A stretch of 64,000 nucleotides of DNA from Casuarina equisetifolia. Lineage: Eukaryota; Streptophyta; Magnoliopsida; Fagales; Casuarinaceae. The notes beneath the pieces were generated by a model. That model worked only from the letters and a program-made list of their open reading frames with translations, did no database searches and was not told the origin of the DNA. Positions 1 through 12,250 of the stretch are shown here, one piece after another. The stretch spans positions 20,399,583 through 20,463,582 of the forward strand of contig CM052359.1 of the NCBI GenBank assembly GCA_028551475.1, given 5' to 3'. The translations under genes and the position numbers were made by a program. Positions within the stretch are counted from its first letter, which is position 1; the number at the start of each line of letters is the position of its first letter.

Positions 1-49
1 CACAATTTCCACAAGATCCAATTTTGATTACGCAAATGAGATTTCAAAC

Positions 50-1285
50 CTATAGAGCAAGAACCATTTCCTCCCCTGAACAAGTGCAGGGACTGAAGCA
101 TAGAGGGCAATCTTAGTTTTCTCTGAAAGAAGCAGCGAAGGTTCTGAAACATCAGCAACATCTACCACAGCTGGAGATTCTTTCTCGCTTTGCAGATCCT
201 TCATCTGCACTCCAGCAGATCCATTATCACCTCCTTCACTTTCCATTTCAGCGTCAATCTTGCGATCTTGATCTCGATAGCCACCAATTCTAGCAGCTTT
301 GACTATAGCTCTACCAAGAGATTGTTTCCCCCTAGAAAATAAACTTTTCTTCCCAACACTTTCCTTCATAACAGTTTCAGGTTGTTGGTTGTCTGATTCA
401 ATTCCAACATTGTTCTGCTCACCTGACTTTGAATTGTCCCCAGAATCGGAGGATGATAGTAAAGAGTAAAGAAATGCTATAAGAGAAGAAGTATCCGGCC
501 CATCTACAATGTCTTCAGTAACCCCTTCATCAATTGACTCTGGTTGACTCTTTTTTGACTCGATCTCATCTTCCTGTCAAAACAAAAACAACCGGCGTTA
601 CATTCTGAACAACATGAGCAAAAGTCTAAAGTTAACATTACTACAATCAACATTCAAAAAAAATTTAACCTTTCTCTGGATAATGAATTTTCTTCATATA
701 CTGCTTCCTAGGCGGATAATCTAGTACTTCAAAGTCTCAAGTCTAGAATATTTTTTACACGATCTTGGGTCAAGATTTATGCTTGCCTGGGTCCGGGTCA
801 GCTGTTGAGAACCAAAGACAGCAACTGGGGCTTGGTCTTGACAAATAATTTACGAGTTCATTCGGAAAGGAGCTGGAGACTAGCTCGATTCTCATATAAA
901 TAACATAATTTAGGGTTTAGACTACTTCTATTTTGGTTGTTTTACAACGAACAATCTTCCATTTATCATTAATCATTAATAGAAGATCTCATAAACCGCA
1001 TCATTTCGAGGAAAAAACGCATAAACCCATGAATGCCTAGAGCTATCAATGTTCTATTAAAGAAACAAAACAGTAAGAAATGAACGGCCAACAAAAAGGA
1101 TTAACCATTAAAGAAGAACAGAAAACACAACAAACCGAAGGAGTCTGAAGACAGAGCAGAGGGGGACTCACAGGGGGATGAGGTCGAGGCTTAGAGGGTT
1201 TATCAGAGATGGGGTTGAGGAAGACAGTGGTGAGATCCGAGACAAAGTGAACTGCTTTGCTCCGCAGCGACTGTTGCCTCCCCAT
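50..1285 (-). CDS. TLDc-domain protein, N-terminal part (gene continues beyond the left edge)
   Basis: Two exons are visible on the minus strand. Exon 1 (1285-1172) starts MGRQQSLRSK and encodes 38 residues, ending in phase 0 at a CT|GTGAGT donor. Exon 2 (573-50) starts EDEIESKK after a pyrimidine-rich ...TTGACAG acceptor and ends TATAG|GTTTG. Exon 2 is acidic and serine-rich, then basic (GKKSLFSRGKQ), and finishes with SEKTKIALYASVPALVQG and RKWFLLY, the start of a TLDc domain as in plant 'TLD-domain nucleolar' proteins. TLDc domains are linked in other organisms to oxidative-stress protection and V-ATPase regulation; the plant role is unclear. The catalytic-like core of the domain lies outside the window. 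The 598-bp first intron is AT-rich with no recognised insert. Exon limits are seen directly; the family call rests on the SEKT..LPALVQGRKW-type motif. Confidence 0.8.
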
Positions 1286-1673
1286 TTTTTAAAACCTGAA
1301 AAGGAAATGGAATTTCCAGCCAACCTTCAGCACATAGATATGATCTCAGATTCTTTATTCCTCCCTTTTTACCATGTCTTGGGCTTTTGCTTGGGTGCAC
1401 AAAAATGTTTTGCAAAAGCTGTAAGATACAATTTGTCTTCTTTCCCTTCAAAGACTCCTATCTGGGCGATGAGCGACGGGCTGAAGAGGGAAGAGTACGT
1501 CCCAAGGAAGAAGACCTTTTCCTTTCCGGTGAAGGTTCTTTTCATAGTAATTGTTGACACCCGCCCAACCTCGGCAAAACTCACCATCCGATCAATGATC
1601 GAGCGGTGGAGGAAGTGGACCCACGTCACAAGTAACAAATATTTAGATAATAGTCTGAAGACCCAGGCAAAAA
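1286..1673. other. Intergenic: 5' flank of the TLDc gene
   Basis: This 388-bp stretch holds the 5' UTR and promoter of the minus-strand TLDc gene and the upstream side of the tRNA gene. A long plus-strand frame crosses it (1178-1771), but it is antisense to TLDc exon 1 and runs through the tRNA, so it is not called. A CCACGTCAC G-box-like word lies near 1620. Nothing else is recognised. Confidence 0.5.
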
Positions 1674-1746
1674 GACTCCATGGCCCAATGGATAAGGCGC
1701 TGGTCTACGGAACCAGAGATTCTGGGTTCGATCCCCAGTGGAGTCG
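1674..1746 (+). tRNA. tRNA-Arg (anticodon ACG)
   Basis: A 73-nt cloverleaf can be drawn. The acceptor arm pairs GACTCCA with TGGAGTC and the discriminator base is G. The D arm contains the A box TGGCCCAATGG. The anticodon stem CTGGT/ACCAG encloses loop CTACGGA with anticodon ACG. The T arm contains the B box GGTTCGATCC. There is no intron. ACG is read with inosine at position 34 for CGU/CGC/CGA arginine codons. The gene looks functional and lies between the divergent TLDc gene and annexin promoters. Confidence 0.96.
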
Positions 1747-1750
1747 TTTT
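1747..1750 (+). terminator. Pol III terminator of the tRNA gene
   Basis: A TTTT run starts directly after the discriminator base, the minimal RNA polymerase III stop signal. Confidence 0.8.
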
Positions 1751-2544
1751 CCTGTAAAGTTTTGTCCTTGAGGCTAGTATCCTAACGACGTCGTTGAATG
1801 GCGAGAAGCGTATGAGGAGGAGGTATATTTTACTACCAATATTGTCTAAGCCTTTTTTACTAAATTATGCGATGGTTTTTCTACCATTGTTGACCATCTA
1901 CGGTTGTCCCTGGCTTTCAAGATTTCCTTTCAGGAATGACCAACCAAGTTCAATTTTCACGCTCCTTTGGTGCTGTTTCCGGTTTAGCATCCATAATATG
2001 CCAAATACACCCTGTTATGTGCTGTTGTTCCTACAAAACTTAGGATAAACGGTGATCTTTTAATTTTGTGCTTAAAAAGTACAAGTCATTGGAGGAGCCT
2101 CCAGGCCCACAAAAGTTGTCCTTGCTTCCTTGGATCGTGCGCCTTTTAATAGCCACGGCTGCGTCAGCACAGAGACGCGTGGAAGTTTCCAGAATTGAAC
2201 CCCGACGGAAAAAGATTTTAAATGCATGACTGTCCCACGATTTCGATAAGATCGTGACATGTTTTCCTCTGAGGGTATTTGCTACGTGGCGCGTGGCGTT
2301 GAGTTGTACAACAATTACGTTGAGAAGAGATGATGCTCTTCAAGTCATTGCCAAGATATGCATTTAGATTGAAATAAAATAATATAAAAAACAAAAAAAA
2401 CTATAGTGGCGGACAACTTGACAATTTTCTTTTTTCCATTTCTGGCTTTTGAGGAAATAATTATCTGAAAATGTAAATTCCCTGTTTTTGTCTACAAAGG
2501 GCTTTAACCCCTCCAAACACTATCAGCACAGAGAGAGAGTAACA
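1751..2544. other. Intergenic: annexin upstream region and 5' UTR
   Basis: About 800 bp between the tRNA and the annexin start codon. It is GC-mixed to about 2340, then AT-rich (2380-2460). A GA-rich 5' UTR (GAGAGAGAG near 2531) precedes the start. Short plus-strand frames (for example 1794-2048) have no family resemblance. The clear element is the ABRE-like cluster listed separately. Confidence 0.55.
2281..2298 (+). promoter_or_regulatory. ABRE/G-box-like cluster upstream of annexin
   Basis: GCTACGTGGCGCGTGGCG contains an ACGTGGC abscisic-acid response core followed 2 bp later by CGTGGCG, about 250 bp before the annexin ATG. Plant annexin 1-type genes are known to respond to ABA and osmotic stress. 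That this site drives such a response here is inference. Confidence 0.45.
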
Positions 2545-5238
2545 ATGGCGACCATTAGAGTACCAGAATCGGTTCCCTCACCAGGAGAGGATGCTGAGCA
2601 ACTCCGAAAGGCTTTCCAAGGTTGATCAGTTTACTCTGATCCACTCTCTAATCTATTTCTTTGCTGCTAACTCTGATCACTTGTTTGATTTGTTGCTAGT
2701 CAGGTCTTCCTTTTTGTTTTCGGATCGTTGCGATCATTTATGTTTCATCTGCCTTAAGATCCTTTGTCTCAGCTGAATTTCTGTTTCTTGATTCTAAGTA
2801 TGATCGCGCATTACAAGCTTTCTGAATCCATTCTTTTAATCAGCTTATGTGCTAATCATCGTGATTGCTATTGTTCCTTTTTGACGTTTTTTCTTCTTTT
2901 CAATGGTGCGCTTTATTTTTGGTGTGAAAGTTAGTGTTTACTGGATGACTTCATAAAGAAGCTAGAAAATCAAACTGAAGAAATCTAAGAAGCAACTATC
3001 TTTAAGCGTGTCATTTCTTTTCCTCGTTATCTTTGAGAGCCTAAAGAAATCCTGTTGATCTTATGCTATGGACAATCAGTCCCGATCCAGCACTTTTTGC
3101 ATTGGTTGGTTATGAAAGATGTATGACAGTATTAACTTGGGAATATTGTATATCTCACCATGAATCCTTCACTCAAAAGTTCTGATCTTTCTGATTAGGT
3201 GGCCGAGATAACATATTAATGACTTCACATTTGTTTGGTCATTCCTTTGTCGATTCTGAATTGTATTTCCTTGTCTTTTGGACGGATCCATGATGAGCTG
3301 CGATGATAACATGTTGCAGGGTGGGGAACCAATGAGGGGTTGATCATATCCATATTGGCTCATAGGAATGCAGCTCAGAGGAAGTTAATTAGGCAGGTCT
3401 ATGCTGAAACTTTTGGAGAAGAGCTTCTAAAAGCACTTGACAAAGAACTTTCTACTGACTTTGAGGTCAGGTTTGACGTGTATTTCATTTGTTTGATTTC
3501 TTGTTAATTCATCAATGCATAGGTTATGAAATGCTGGCATCATAAAATCTGAGAAGAATAATGTCTTCTCTCTCGTTCCTGTATTTTCTGTATCAAACAG
3601 CGGATTGTACTTTTGTGGACTCTGGATCCTGCTGAGCGTGATGCATTTTTGGCTAATGAAGCAACAAAGAAGTTTACTGCAAACAATTTGGTTCTCGTGG
3701 AAATAGCGTGTACAAGGTCTTCTCTTCAGCTCTTTGCAGCTAGGCAGGCATATCATTCTCGTTTTAAGAAGTCGCTTGAAGAAGATGTTGCATATCACAC
3801 GTCTGGAGATTTTCGCAGGGTACTACCTTAAACCCAAAAGTCAACACTAATTTGATTGGGTTTGTACTGTATATGAGTAAGATATGCACGTATTTTTCTG
3901 TTTACTCTTCTAAGGTAACACTTTTATACCTTTACTTCTGTCATCAGTTCTCTGGTTAAAAATTAAGGAGGAGAAAACTCTCTCTGGACACAATGCATCA
4001 TTTGTACCTTGGTAATGACATAATGATATATGTACATGGAGAATCTCTCATGAGAATTAATATGATACGCATAAATTTGGTATTTAAATTGTATTTGCTT
4101 CTTGATGGCAACTAATGGTTAATGGTAGGCATGGCTACTAGTTATATTGGGATTGTAATAATGTTTTCCCTTTTATTTTGCATTTTAGGTAGCACTTCTT
4201 GATTCCTACCTAGAACTATCTTGTCTTTATTTGTTAGATTGCAATCGATGCATTGTCTGATGAATTAACTTTGCTTAATCGCAGCTTTTGGTGCCCCTTG
4301 TGAGCTCATTCCGATATGAAGGAGATGAGGTGAATATGATATTGGCAAAATCAGAGGCTAAGATTCTTCATGAGAAGATCTCTGAGAAAGCCTATAATGA
4401 TGAGGAGCTTATTAGAATTGTGACCACAAGGAGTAAAGCTCAGTTTAATGCGACACTCAATCACTACAACAATGAATTTGGAAATGCCATCGACAAGGTA
4501 CTTAACATATCTTATGAGATCTGTTCGCTATTAGAAGGATTGTGCCTGGGACATCCCTTTAGCACGTGGATCAGTGATTCCAGCTATGCACTAACCTCCG
4601 AACCATTTAAGTGAAAAATTATATCATTTATGAGTTGTTTCATTGAGGTAAAGAATATATTTAGGAGCAACAAATAAACATAGCTTAAGTGGCTAGATGT
4701 GATTGCTTATCTAAGGAGTCTGGAAACCATTCTGATGGCTGTACTGTTGTTGTTATGAGATGATATGAGTCCCGGGTTTGCGAGTCTAACTTTATCAGAT
4801 TATGAGGGATGGTTGCACTGTCACAATTGTTTTAGATTACTGTTATTGGATAATTAAGGCAAAGCCCTAAGATTAGACGCCTGAAGATGCCGAGTGATAA
4901 TCTGCTGCTATTCTAGCTGATAATGGGCTGGTTGTTTGCAGGATTTGGAGACCGATCCCGAAAATGAGTACCTGAAACTACTGAGAGCGACTATTAAGTG
5001 CTTGGTATACCCTGAAAAATACTTTGAAGAGGTTCTGCGCTTGGGAATCAACAAGCTGGGGACAGATGAATGGGCTGTCACAAGAGTGGTCGCCACTCGA
5101 GCGGAGGTTGACATGGAAAGAATTAAAGAAGAATACCATAGGAGGAACAGCGTTCCTCTGAATGTTGCAATTGCCAAAGACACTCGAGGGGACTATGAGA
5201 AAATGCTTCTCGCATTGATTGGCCATGATGATGCATGA
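2545..5238 (+). CDS. Annexin, D1-like (plant annexin 1 type), complete
   Basis: Five exons join in frame: 2545-2620, 3320-3465, 3601-3819, 4285-4497 and 4942-5238, giving 316 aa, the normal plant annexin length. Plant annexins are cytosolic proteins that bind acidic phospholipids in a calcium-dependent way and act at the plasma membrane in stress and Ca2+/ROS signalling. Four annexin repeats lie at roughly residues 15-80, 87-152, 170-236 and 246-311. Calcium-loop motifs are seen in repeat I (GWGTNE, 26-31) and repeat IV (LGTDE, 257-261, with acidic partner E304). Repeats II and III lack the loop, as usual in plants. His40, Cys111, Cys238 and the IRI triplet (190-192), which are discussed for plant annexins, are present. 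Repeat IV reads DEWAVTR where relatives usually have DEGALTR. The start is the first ATG after a GA-rich leader and matches family N-termini (MAT.). All splice sites are GT-AG. Confidence 0.97.
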
Positions 5239-5694
5239 GAAGTGCTGCTGATTTGAGTTGCTACTCCCTATGAATGCGGTTTATGATACCGGCGATAAGA
5301 TGTCTTTGCTTTGGATTTGACTCGTGTTATAGATGCTTTTAATGTTTGGATGTGGTTGTTGTGATTCTGAGTGCTAAGTCATGAATTTCGGATGAATAAT
5401 TTGGCTTCTCCAATTTACATGATGGTGTTGAGGTTTTTCTATTCGTTTTCTCTTTATGCGTTTTAATTTGCATCCGGGTCAAAAAAAAGATTTTCTTTCT
5501 CACATCGCCAGCATTTGTATCTGATCTCACCGACTCCTAGAAGAAATAAATATTTTATATAACAAAATACAAGTTATTTAATATTAAAATACTGTTGACA
5601 TTTGAGAATATCTTTAACAACTTGGAGGGTCTTAAATTTAAATCTCTTAACGAAAGTTATCTTAATTCGTAATTATGTTAAACGATATAATCCC
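5239..5694. other. Annexin 3' UTR and AT-rich spacer
   Basis: Sequence downstream of the annexin stop, with T-rich 3' UTR-like composition to about 5530 and then AT-rich spacer. No gene is seen. Confidence 0.5.
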
Positions 5695-6245
5695 TAAAAA
5701 ATTATGAAATAGTAATTATGAGGAGATGGTAAAATAGAATAATGGTAATTATGAAAAAATAGTAATATCCTAGTTACAAGGAATTGGTAAAATCATAATT
5801 ACAAAGTAATGATAAAGTCATAATTACAGGAGGAAATGATAAGGAGCAATAAATAGTATATTTGTAATTCTAAGAAAATGGTAAAATCATAATTAAGAAG
5901 AAACGTACAATCGTAACTATGTGAAAATGTTAAACTTGCAATTACAGGGAAAAGGTAAAATCGTAATTTCAAAGAAATGGCAAAATTGTAATTATGAGAA
6001 ATGATAAAATTGTAATTACGAGAAAACGGTAAAGTCGTAATTTTGAAAAAAAAAATGGTAAAATCGTAATTAAGAAGAACGGTTACAATCTGTAATTATG
6101 TGATAATGCTAAAATCGTAATTACGATAAATAATAAAATTGTAATCACTTGAAAATTTTAAAATCGTAATTAACAGAAAATGGTAAAGTCATAACTACAA
6201 TAGGTGGTAAAATCGTGATTACAGAAATGATAAAATAGTAAGTAG
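5695..6245. repeat. Degenerate minisatellite, about 23-26 bp period
   Basis: About 20 or more imperfect copies of a unit close to GAAAATGGTAAAATCGTAAT (about 23-26 bp with variable spacers) run through this stretch. The recurring words GGTAAAATCGTAATTA and its one-base variants repeat at near-regular spacing. The array stops at 'AAAATAGTAAGTAGAGG'. Spacers vary in length, so it is old or evolving by slippage. Confidence 0.85.
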
Positions 6246-6933
6246 AGGTTGATCCCGAACCTCTCTGGGCCAATCGCTCATCAACGGATGGTTTTCCTAG
6301 GCTTCCTATTTCAGTCGCGAGAGTAATTCTTATACTCTTTGGTTAATTTTGCCCTTGCCTTGGACCCACAACTGCCACCCTCCAGAAAAATTAAAAAACA
6401 AATCTTAGGCATAGCCTCCATCAGCCCTGACACAGCTTTGCCCCTCTGCTTTGTGGAGACAGGGGACGCTAGCAGACGGGACGCTTCATGAAGCACTTCT
6501 TACCCATTTCATATTTACCCAAACTCCACCGCAATCTCCGTTTTCTTTGTCTTGCCTATTAAAAAGCAGATTAAAAAATGAGATTCACTCACGGAGGCTC
6601 CACATGACCCCAGCTCCTGCATCTGATTCATGCAGTTAGCAAGCAGTGGAGAGAATATTATTTGCCTGTTTCCTATCCACACAAAACAGGAACTGAGCTG
6701 AAATTATTTTGATGTTTGAGAAAATTGATCGTAAATGTAAAGTTCCCTAAATTATCACTTTATTCATTCCATACCAACCTAAATGTTCAAACCTAACAGC
6801 GTATTGACACAACAGTGCTCATTACTTAAAAACGTACAATCTTAATCCTCATTAGGCATAAAAGCTTTATCAGTCAGTCAACACAAAAGTTTCAGAGATG
6901 GATAGGAAGAAGAAAACGCCGTTTCCCGATAAT
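6246..6933. other. Intergenic and DUF4057 gene 3' flank
   Basis: Between the minisatellite and the stop codon of the DUF4057 gene. It includes the likely 3' UTR of that gene (about 6700-6933). Short frames on both strands show no family resemblance. Confidence 0.45.
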
Positions 6934-9900
6934 TTAAACCAAGTTAATGCTGCTCTCGCCACCAGGGGGCTTGCGGACACCCCCAAAATAGTCCCTCGAC
7001 TCTGCCTTTCCGTCTGCAAATATGTTATTGCCGCTCATCTCTCTCAGTTTAGCTGTGCTCAGTGGCTTTTCGGCCGATCCTGGAGGAACATCTCCCTTAA
7101 AAATATCGTTGCCCGTCAGCTCTGCAAACTTCTGGTCATGTATTTTCTTGGTTGTCTTGGTTATTGGCTCTTCGCCGAACATGATTTTACTCTGACCTCC
7201 AGCAGGCTGTAAATTGGCAAACAAAAATAAAACATGAGCTGCATAGCAAAACCGAAAGATGCGAAAATTCAATGACATCTATTGTACGCAAATTCGGAGC
7301 AGTACATGTTGGAAAAGGCAAGCCGTCATAGCAGAATACAACTGGAAATAGTACATTTTGCTTTATGCACTCTACCCGATGCGGGTGTACATCTTAATAG
7401 CCAGGAAAAAAGAAAGAGTGGGAGAGAGAGAGAGAGGGACACAAAAAATGGACATTCAAGTGAAGAGAGAAATGCAGGTGAGAAAAGCAAGCTATTATAC
7501 ATGTTGAAGAGTCAAATATGACTTTGAAGATAATTTAAAAGTCAAAAAGGATGCCTGGTATTTATTATAGGAGTGCAATTGAAGCTATTGTCGTGGGCTC
7601 CTCTTCTGACATTTCACAAGCTTGGAGTTTAGCTTCATTTGATTTCACAAGTTTGCAATATAGGTTATGCATAAAATTCGAGACTTCATCAACTTGATAT
7701 TAGACCGAGCCTACAAAGTTACACTGGATGGTGCATTATAAGGATGAACTCTCACAATGACCACTGTTTAACTCCTTATTCAAACTATATAACTGACAGA
7801 ATGAAATGTAAAGACAACAAAAGATTCAACGCCATGCCCAGATTACTCACATTTGAAACTTTGACAGACGTCCGTACATTACGAGGGGCAGGTTCTCCCA
7901 TGTCTTTGCTTTCTTTCGATTCCAATGAGCGTGCAGCAGCCACTGACCGAGGTACAGCTTCAGGAGGGGCAAAGATGTCGTGGCCACTGAGCTCCTTAGA
8001 CTTGGCATCTGATATCTGCTTCTTTGTCTTTGTATCAGACTCACTTTGCAGTGTTCCACTTAATTCACGCTGCTTTGCCACCTCGGGGAGAGAGGTTGGC
8101 TTCTTGGGAGAAATACTCTCTTCAGTACTGAATGAAATTTGACTAATTCCATTCATTGCTTGCTGAATATTCAGACATGGTAAGTCAAGAGAAAATAGCC
8201 AACATTATGGACTTCAGATATCTTCAAATTGCAACCTGCATCCTATGGGATCAACTTAGTACCTGATAAGTACGCAGTCCTGTTCTGTTGTAATGATTAG
8301 CAGCATCAGATTCTGATGCACTGTCTTCGCTGTTTCCCGCAAATATGCCACTACCAGTCATTTCTTTCATCTTATACCCGGAACATGGCTTCCTGAAAAA
8401 AGCACACAAAATAGTTTCAAATACCCTTAGATATATGGCGGCCATAATGTTATGAAATCACGTCTCAGATCTTGCAATGAGACCCCCCAGATAATATAGC
8501 CCATCCGCTCAAAAATATAGAGTAGTTGCTGTTTATCTTTCAGTTCAATCTTTATTTACTTATATTAGTTTCGAAGTGACGAACTCCATCAGGGTATCAA
8601 CATGTTTAAGCAGAGTCAACCCTTCATTCTCATGAAGACAAACAAGGGGGGGCTACCAGTAGGTTCAAGCTCGATTTTATTCATTTTTCCCTTTTTGGAG
8701 AACCAAAACCTAGTCTAACAGCTTGCTTCTGTGCTTTCACAATGTAATGCGCAAAGAAAGGGGCTTTCTTGGTAAGTTTTCCCAATGTAAAATAGTATGC
8801 CTCTTCTATTTTTCTGTGCTTTTTCTAATTTTGTCTTGTCCTGATCCGGCATTACATGAAGTGTACTTTCACTCCTCCTCAGCAGAACAGTTTCACTTCT
8901 TTTGTAAAGGAGTAGCATTTAAAGCTTTCCGAAGCTTTTAGACTCAGCATCAACAATCAGATCAATAAAGTTCGCCATTTACATTTTTTATGGAAAAAAC
9001 ACTTTTCATACGATTCCTTGCTTTGTTAGTGATCTTGCAAGACGGCTTTAGGTCTCCCTCCCCGAGTTCAATAACTTCAGAGCATTCTGTGATATTGCAG
9101 ATCATCACTTAAACTTAAAAGGCATGGTTCGAATTCATGACCTTCACTCTTGTCCCAAGAGCTTACACTGATAGAAAAGGTTTAAATCATTTATCAATAT
9201 CCTAAAACACACTATTCTGAAGTAAAATTCACAAATATTTGATGTGATAATTAATCTCCATATTCAAGTGAGATTAAATTTCTTAATACTATCGCAGATA
9301 TGTTTACGAGCGTGTCTGAATGCGCCAAAACAATTACATTACAATTCGAAAGAATTGTGACTAAAACTAGAGTGGCTATGGTACTCTAAAGATTAATCAG
9401 AAGAAAATCTTCGGCATTTAACTTATAAGACAGATCAGAAACATGAAAAATTGGTACAAGAGTTCTATCAATCACCAGCTAATAAAACAAGCCAGTATTT
9501 GGAACAGGTTGAGATCAGATCGAAACAGAGAAAGCAACAGTTAGATCTGATAACTTGAACAAAGCACGATCGGCAAAGAATCGAGGAACACAAAAACGAT
9601 AATGCATGCAACGGAATCTGAGTACATGTAATCGTTTTATTCTAAAACAGCATTTTAAATAGCTTTAAGAAAAGACACGAACTTTTTGGAGTTTAACCCA
9701 CGAAAAAGAGTTGAGCTCAAAAGCGAAAATGTTTGAGTAGAAAAATAGAAAGGGATCTTACTTATTCGCGAGGCTTTGAGCTTCTTCATCGGTGAGCTGA
9801 CCCCCATGGAGGACTTTGCTGATTCTATCGGACGGCTGAGAATCCACACGCACCAAGACATTGTAGTTTAAGTAAGTACGGTGCAGAGAAAGTAAAGGAC

Positions 9901-10053
9901 CTTACATTTCGTCAAGGGTGAAATGGAGAGGCGTACCTGGTGAGAACGCGAGCCAGAGACGGAGGCCGGAGAGTCGGAAGGAGGGACCTCCGACCAGGTG
10001 AGCAGATCCGCGGTGGACGTATGAGGCTTCCTCACCGGTGTGCTTCTCTCCAT
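6934..10053 (-). CDS. DUF4057 family protein (HN1/Jupiter-like), complete
   Basis: Five minus-strand exons join in frame: 10053-9937, 9835-9762, 8392-8263, 8162-7851 and 7206-6934, giving 301 aa. The protein starts MERSTPVRKPHTSTADLLTW and ends KPPGGESSINLV, both typical of this plant family. Its molecular role is not established. It is low-complexity and probably intrinsically disordered, with no membrane segment. A short motif close to [KR]xxE[LM][ST]GxxIF recurs at about residues 71-81 (KMKEMTGSGIF), 162-171 (SKELSGHDIF), 237-247 (FAELTGNDIF) and 264-273 (LREMSGNNIF), with a partial copy at 138-143 (QRELSG). A second motif like GGQSKIMFGEE recurs in weaker form. The start is the only ATG giving the conserved N-terminus; a CT-repeat leader precedes it. 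Intron 2 is longest (1369 bp). Its promoter side abuts the C2-gene tandem array. Confidence 0.93.
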
Positions 10054-10397
10054 CGTCTCTCTCTCTCTCTCAGTGTGGGTATTGTGTGTGACCTTTGTCA
10101 ATGCCTCAGTCTACTTTCACACAGATATTTAAAAAAATTTGAAGATTCAAATCTCTTATTGATAAGCTCCAATTGCGGAAATGTTGTCCACCAAACTTCT
10201 TTTCTCTTTCCAATTTTTTTTCCCTTCTTTTAATAGTAAATACAAAAAAAAAAACGAAGAATTTTTTTTTTCAAAGCGTTGTCTTTATTATTTTATTTTC
10301 TATTGTCTAATGCATAAAAAAAATACACGAAAAAAAATATAATATTTTTTTTTGGATTGAATCCCACAGGTATAGTTATGAAAATGCTTGATGATAC
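10054..10397. other. DUF4057 upstream region, left border of the tandem array
   Basis: A pyrimidine repeat (TCTCTCTCTCTC, 10056-10071) forms the 5' leader of the minus-strand DUF4057 gene, followed by A/T-rich sequence with long A and T runs. Homology to units B and C begins only at 10398, so this stretch is single-copy here. Confidence 0.6.
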
Positions 10398-11875
10398 AGA
10401 GTTTTTTGGATTAGAGATCCAGTAAAAGAATTTTAAAGTTCTATTGCAAGCTTGCCGGGCTCACTCTTATTAAGTATGGGTGAGTATTATAAAGGAATAC
10501 AGCGGAATCTAATGCTTAAAAGGAAGAACGTAATCTTAACATAAATGATGCAAATAAATAGCATGGTAAGAATTTGAAGTGACCGCATAGCTTGCTTTTT
10601 TTCTTTATTTTTTCAATTATTACGTTTAACTCAATTGATACCTTGTAGAATATAAGGATCCTTTGGATTGGAGTAAGGATATGGGTTTCTTTTTTTCTTT
10701 TCTTTTTTTCGTCTTTTTTTATTCTTGTTGTTTTTTTCCTCGTTGAATTATAGAGCAGTGTTTGGTTACTTCAACAACCTTCTGGTAGAGTGCTACAAAT
10801 CAATCCTGTATAGGATAGTAAAAGCTACAATATAGCTTCGAGGAGTTAATACCCCTTTTGTCGTTATGCTTCTTTTATCAAATAAATGACTACAAAACCA
10901 TGTCAGGACAGATCAGGAGCTTGTCATTTTTAAAACTCAATTGTGTCGTTCAACAAGATCATCACATGACAAGAGGAAAGAACTCAATTTTCATGGGACG
11001 GCTAGAGGTCCTTATCAGATGTTGCCTTGTATGACACTTCTCGCAGGAAACTTACCCTGAATATTTGGACATGCATTAAAGCAGTTGTGGGACCATAATT
11101 AGGTTAGCATCATTAAGATGGGATGGGTGAACATGAGTTGACTATGACACTGTTTTCTCTCACTGAAAACGTTCCATCTGAACAAGTCATGTTGGATCGG
11201 GTAAATAAGATGCCTACTGAACTTTTCAAGCTTTTGTAAATAACTAGTCATTAATGAGGAGAATCATTAAACCTGGTGCAGCAATTTTTTTTAGCATTCT
11301 TTTTCCGATTATGAATAGGTTGTGATAAAATTACCCTGACCTTCCTTTTTCTTCCTTTATTTTATTGTTTTTCCCTTATGAATAGTAAGCACATTGGTGG
11401 ATTCACTTCCTATCGGTTCTAGTCAAGTTTGGTAATCCCATATGCTTAGAGCTTCATGCAGATGCATACTTCTAACTCAAACATAAAGTCATTCTCTTTT
11501 ATGCTCGCGGTTTTGTTTTAGGATCCATATCTAGTTCCTTTGGATCGATCCATATCAGAATAGAGTTAGTGTGTTACAGTTTGGTATATTACATGCGTCA
11601 GTGATTATTGGCATAGCTTTTAACCATAATGGTTGACTGCCTTGTGTAAGCACGAGTATCACGAGATTGTAAGGACAGATGTTACGATGTCATCACTTGG
11701 ATGTTTGTGTTTCATTGATCATCATATATACCTCTCAAATTAAAGAACAATTCCTTCGTTGATCTCGTCCCTTCCTACATAACGCCCACACCGAACATGG
11801 TTTTTTAACCTCAACTTTCTCCTTCTCTATCTTTGCCATCACAGGAACTTAAACCTTCATCCCTACTTCTAGTTT

Positions 11876-12250
11876 TTAAGGCTTGAAGCACTTAAGGGTA
11901 GCACGTCCCTGCATGGAAACTATTAGGACCGATTGCTGCACTTCCAAAGACTTGTTTCCATGGAACCACCTCCTTTCCCAAGAATTGTGACCCCACAGCT
12001 CCCTTAAGAACTGGCGTTTGAAAACCACACTTTCGTGCTTTAGGTAATTCTTGGAGTTTTTTCTACAAAAGAGTCCAACAAGGTACCGTTCCAAAGTAGG
12101 TAGGAATTGGTGGATATTTCTTGGCCGTTTAGCTGAACTCTTTTGTTTGGATCTAATAAACATGTTCCTCGCCAACTTGGATTCGATGTTTTTATATTGT
12201 TTGATTCTCAAGTCACAGCTAAGACATGCAAAATGTTGAGAAGCACCCAT
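11876..12250 (-). pseudogene. Decayed C2-like gene, unit A copy
   Basis: The frame begins MGASQHFACLSCDLRIKQ, closely matching the start MGAPQQFSSFSCKLTIIQ of the intact neighbour. Later blocks match in different frames: EISTNSYLLWNGTLLDS matches EISSRSELSWNESFSLD in a shifted frame, NYLKHESVVF matches DNLKQENVVF in the first frame, and a PWKQVF block is shifted again. At least three frameshifts therefore interrupt it, and the open 124-aa frame is a patchwork that stops well before the family's C-terminus. It is an older duplicate of the C2-like gene, duplicated before the whole unit was amplified. Unlike the B and C copies it retains a start codon. Confidence 0.8.

Noticed and set aside
1178-1771. 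197-codon plus-strand frame
   Set aside because: It is antisense to TLDc exon 1 and reads through the tRNA-Arg gene; no family resemblance.
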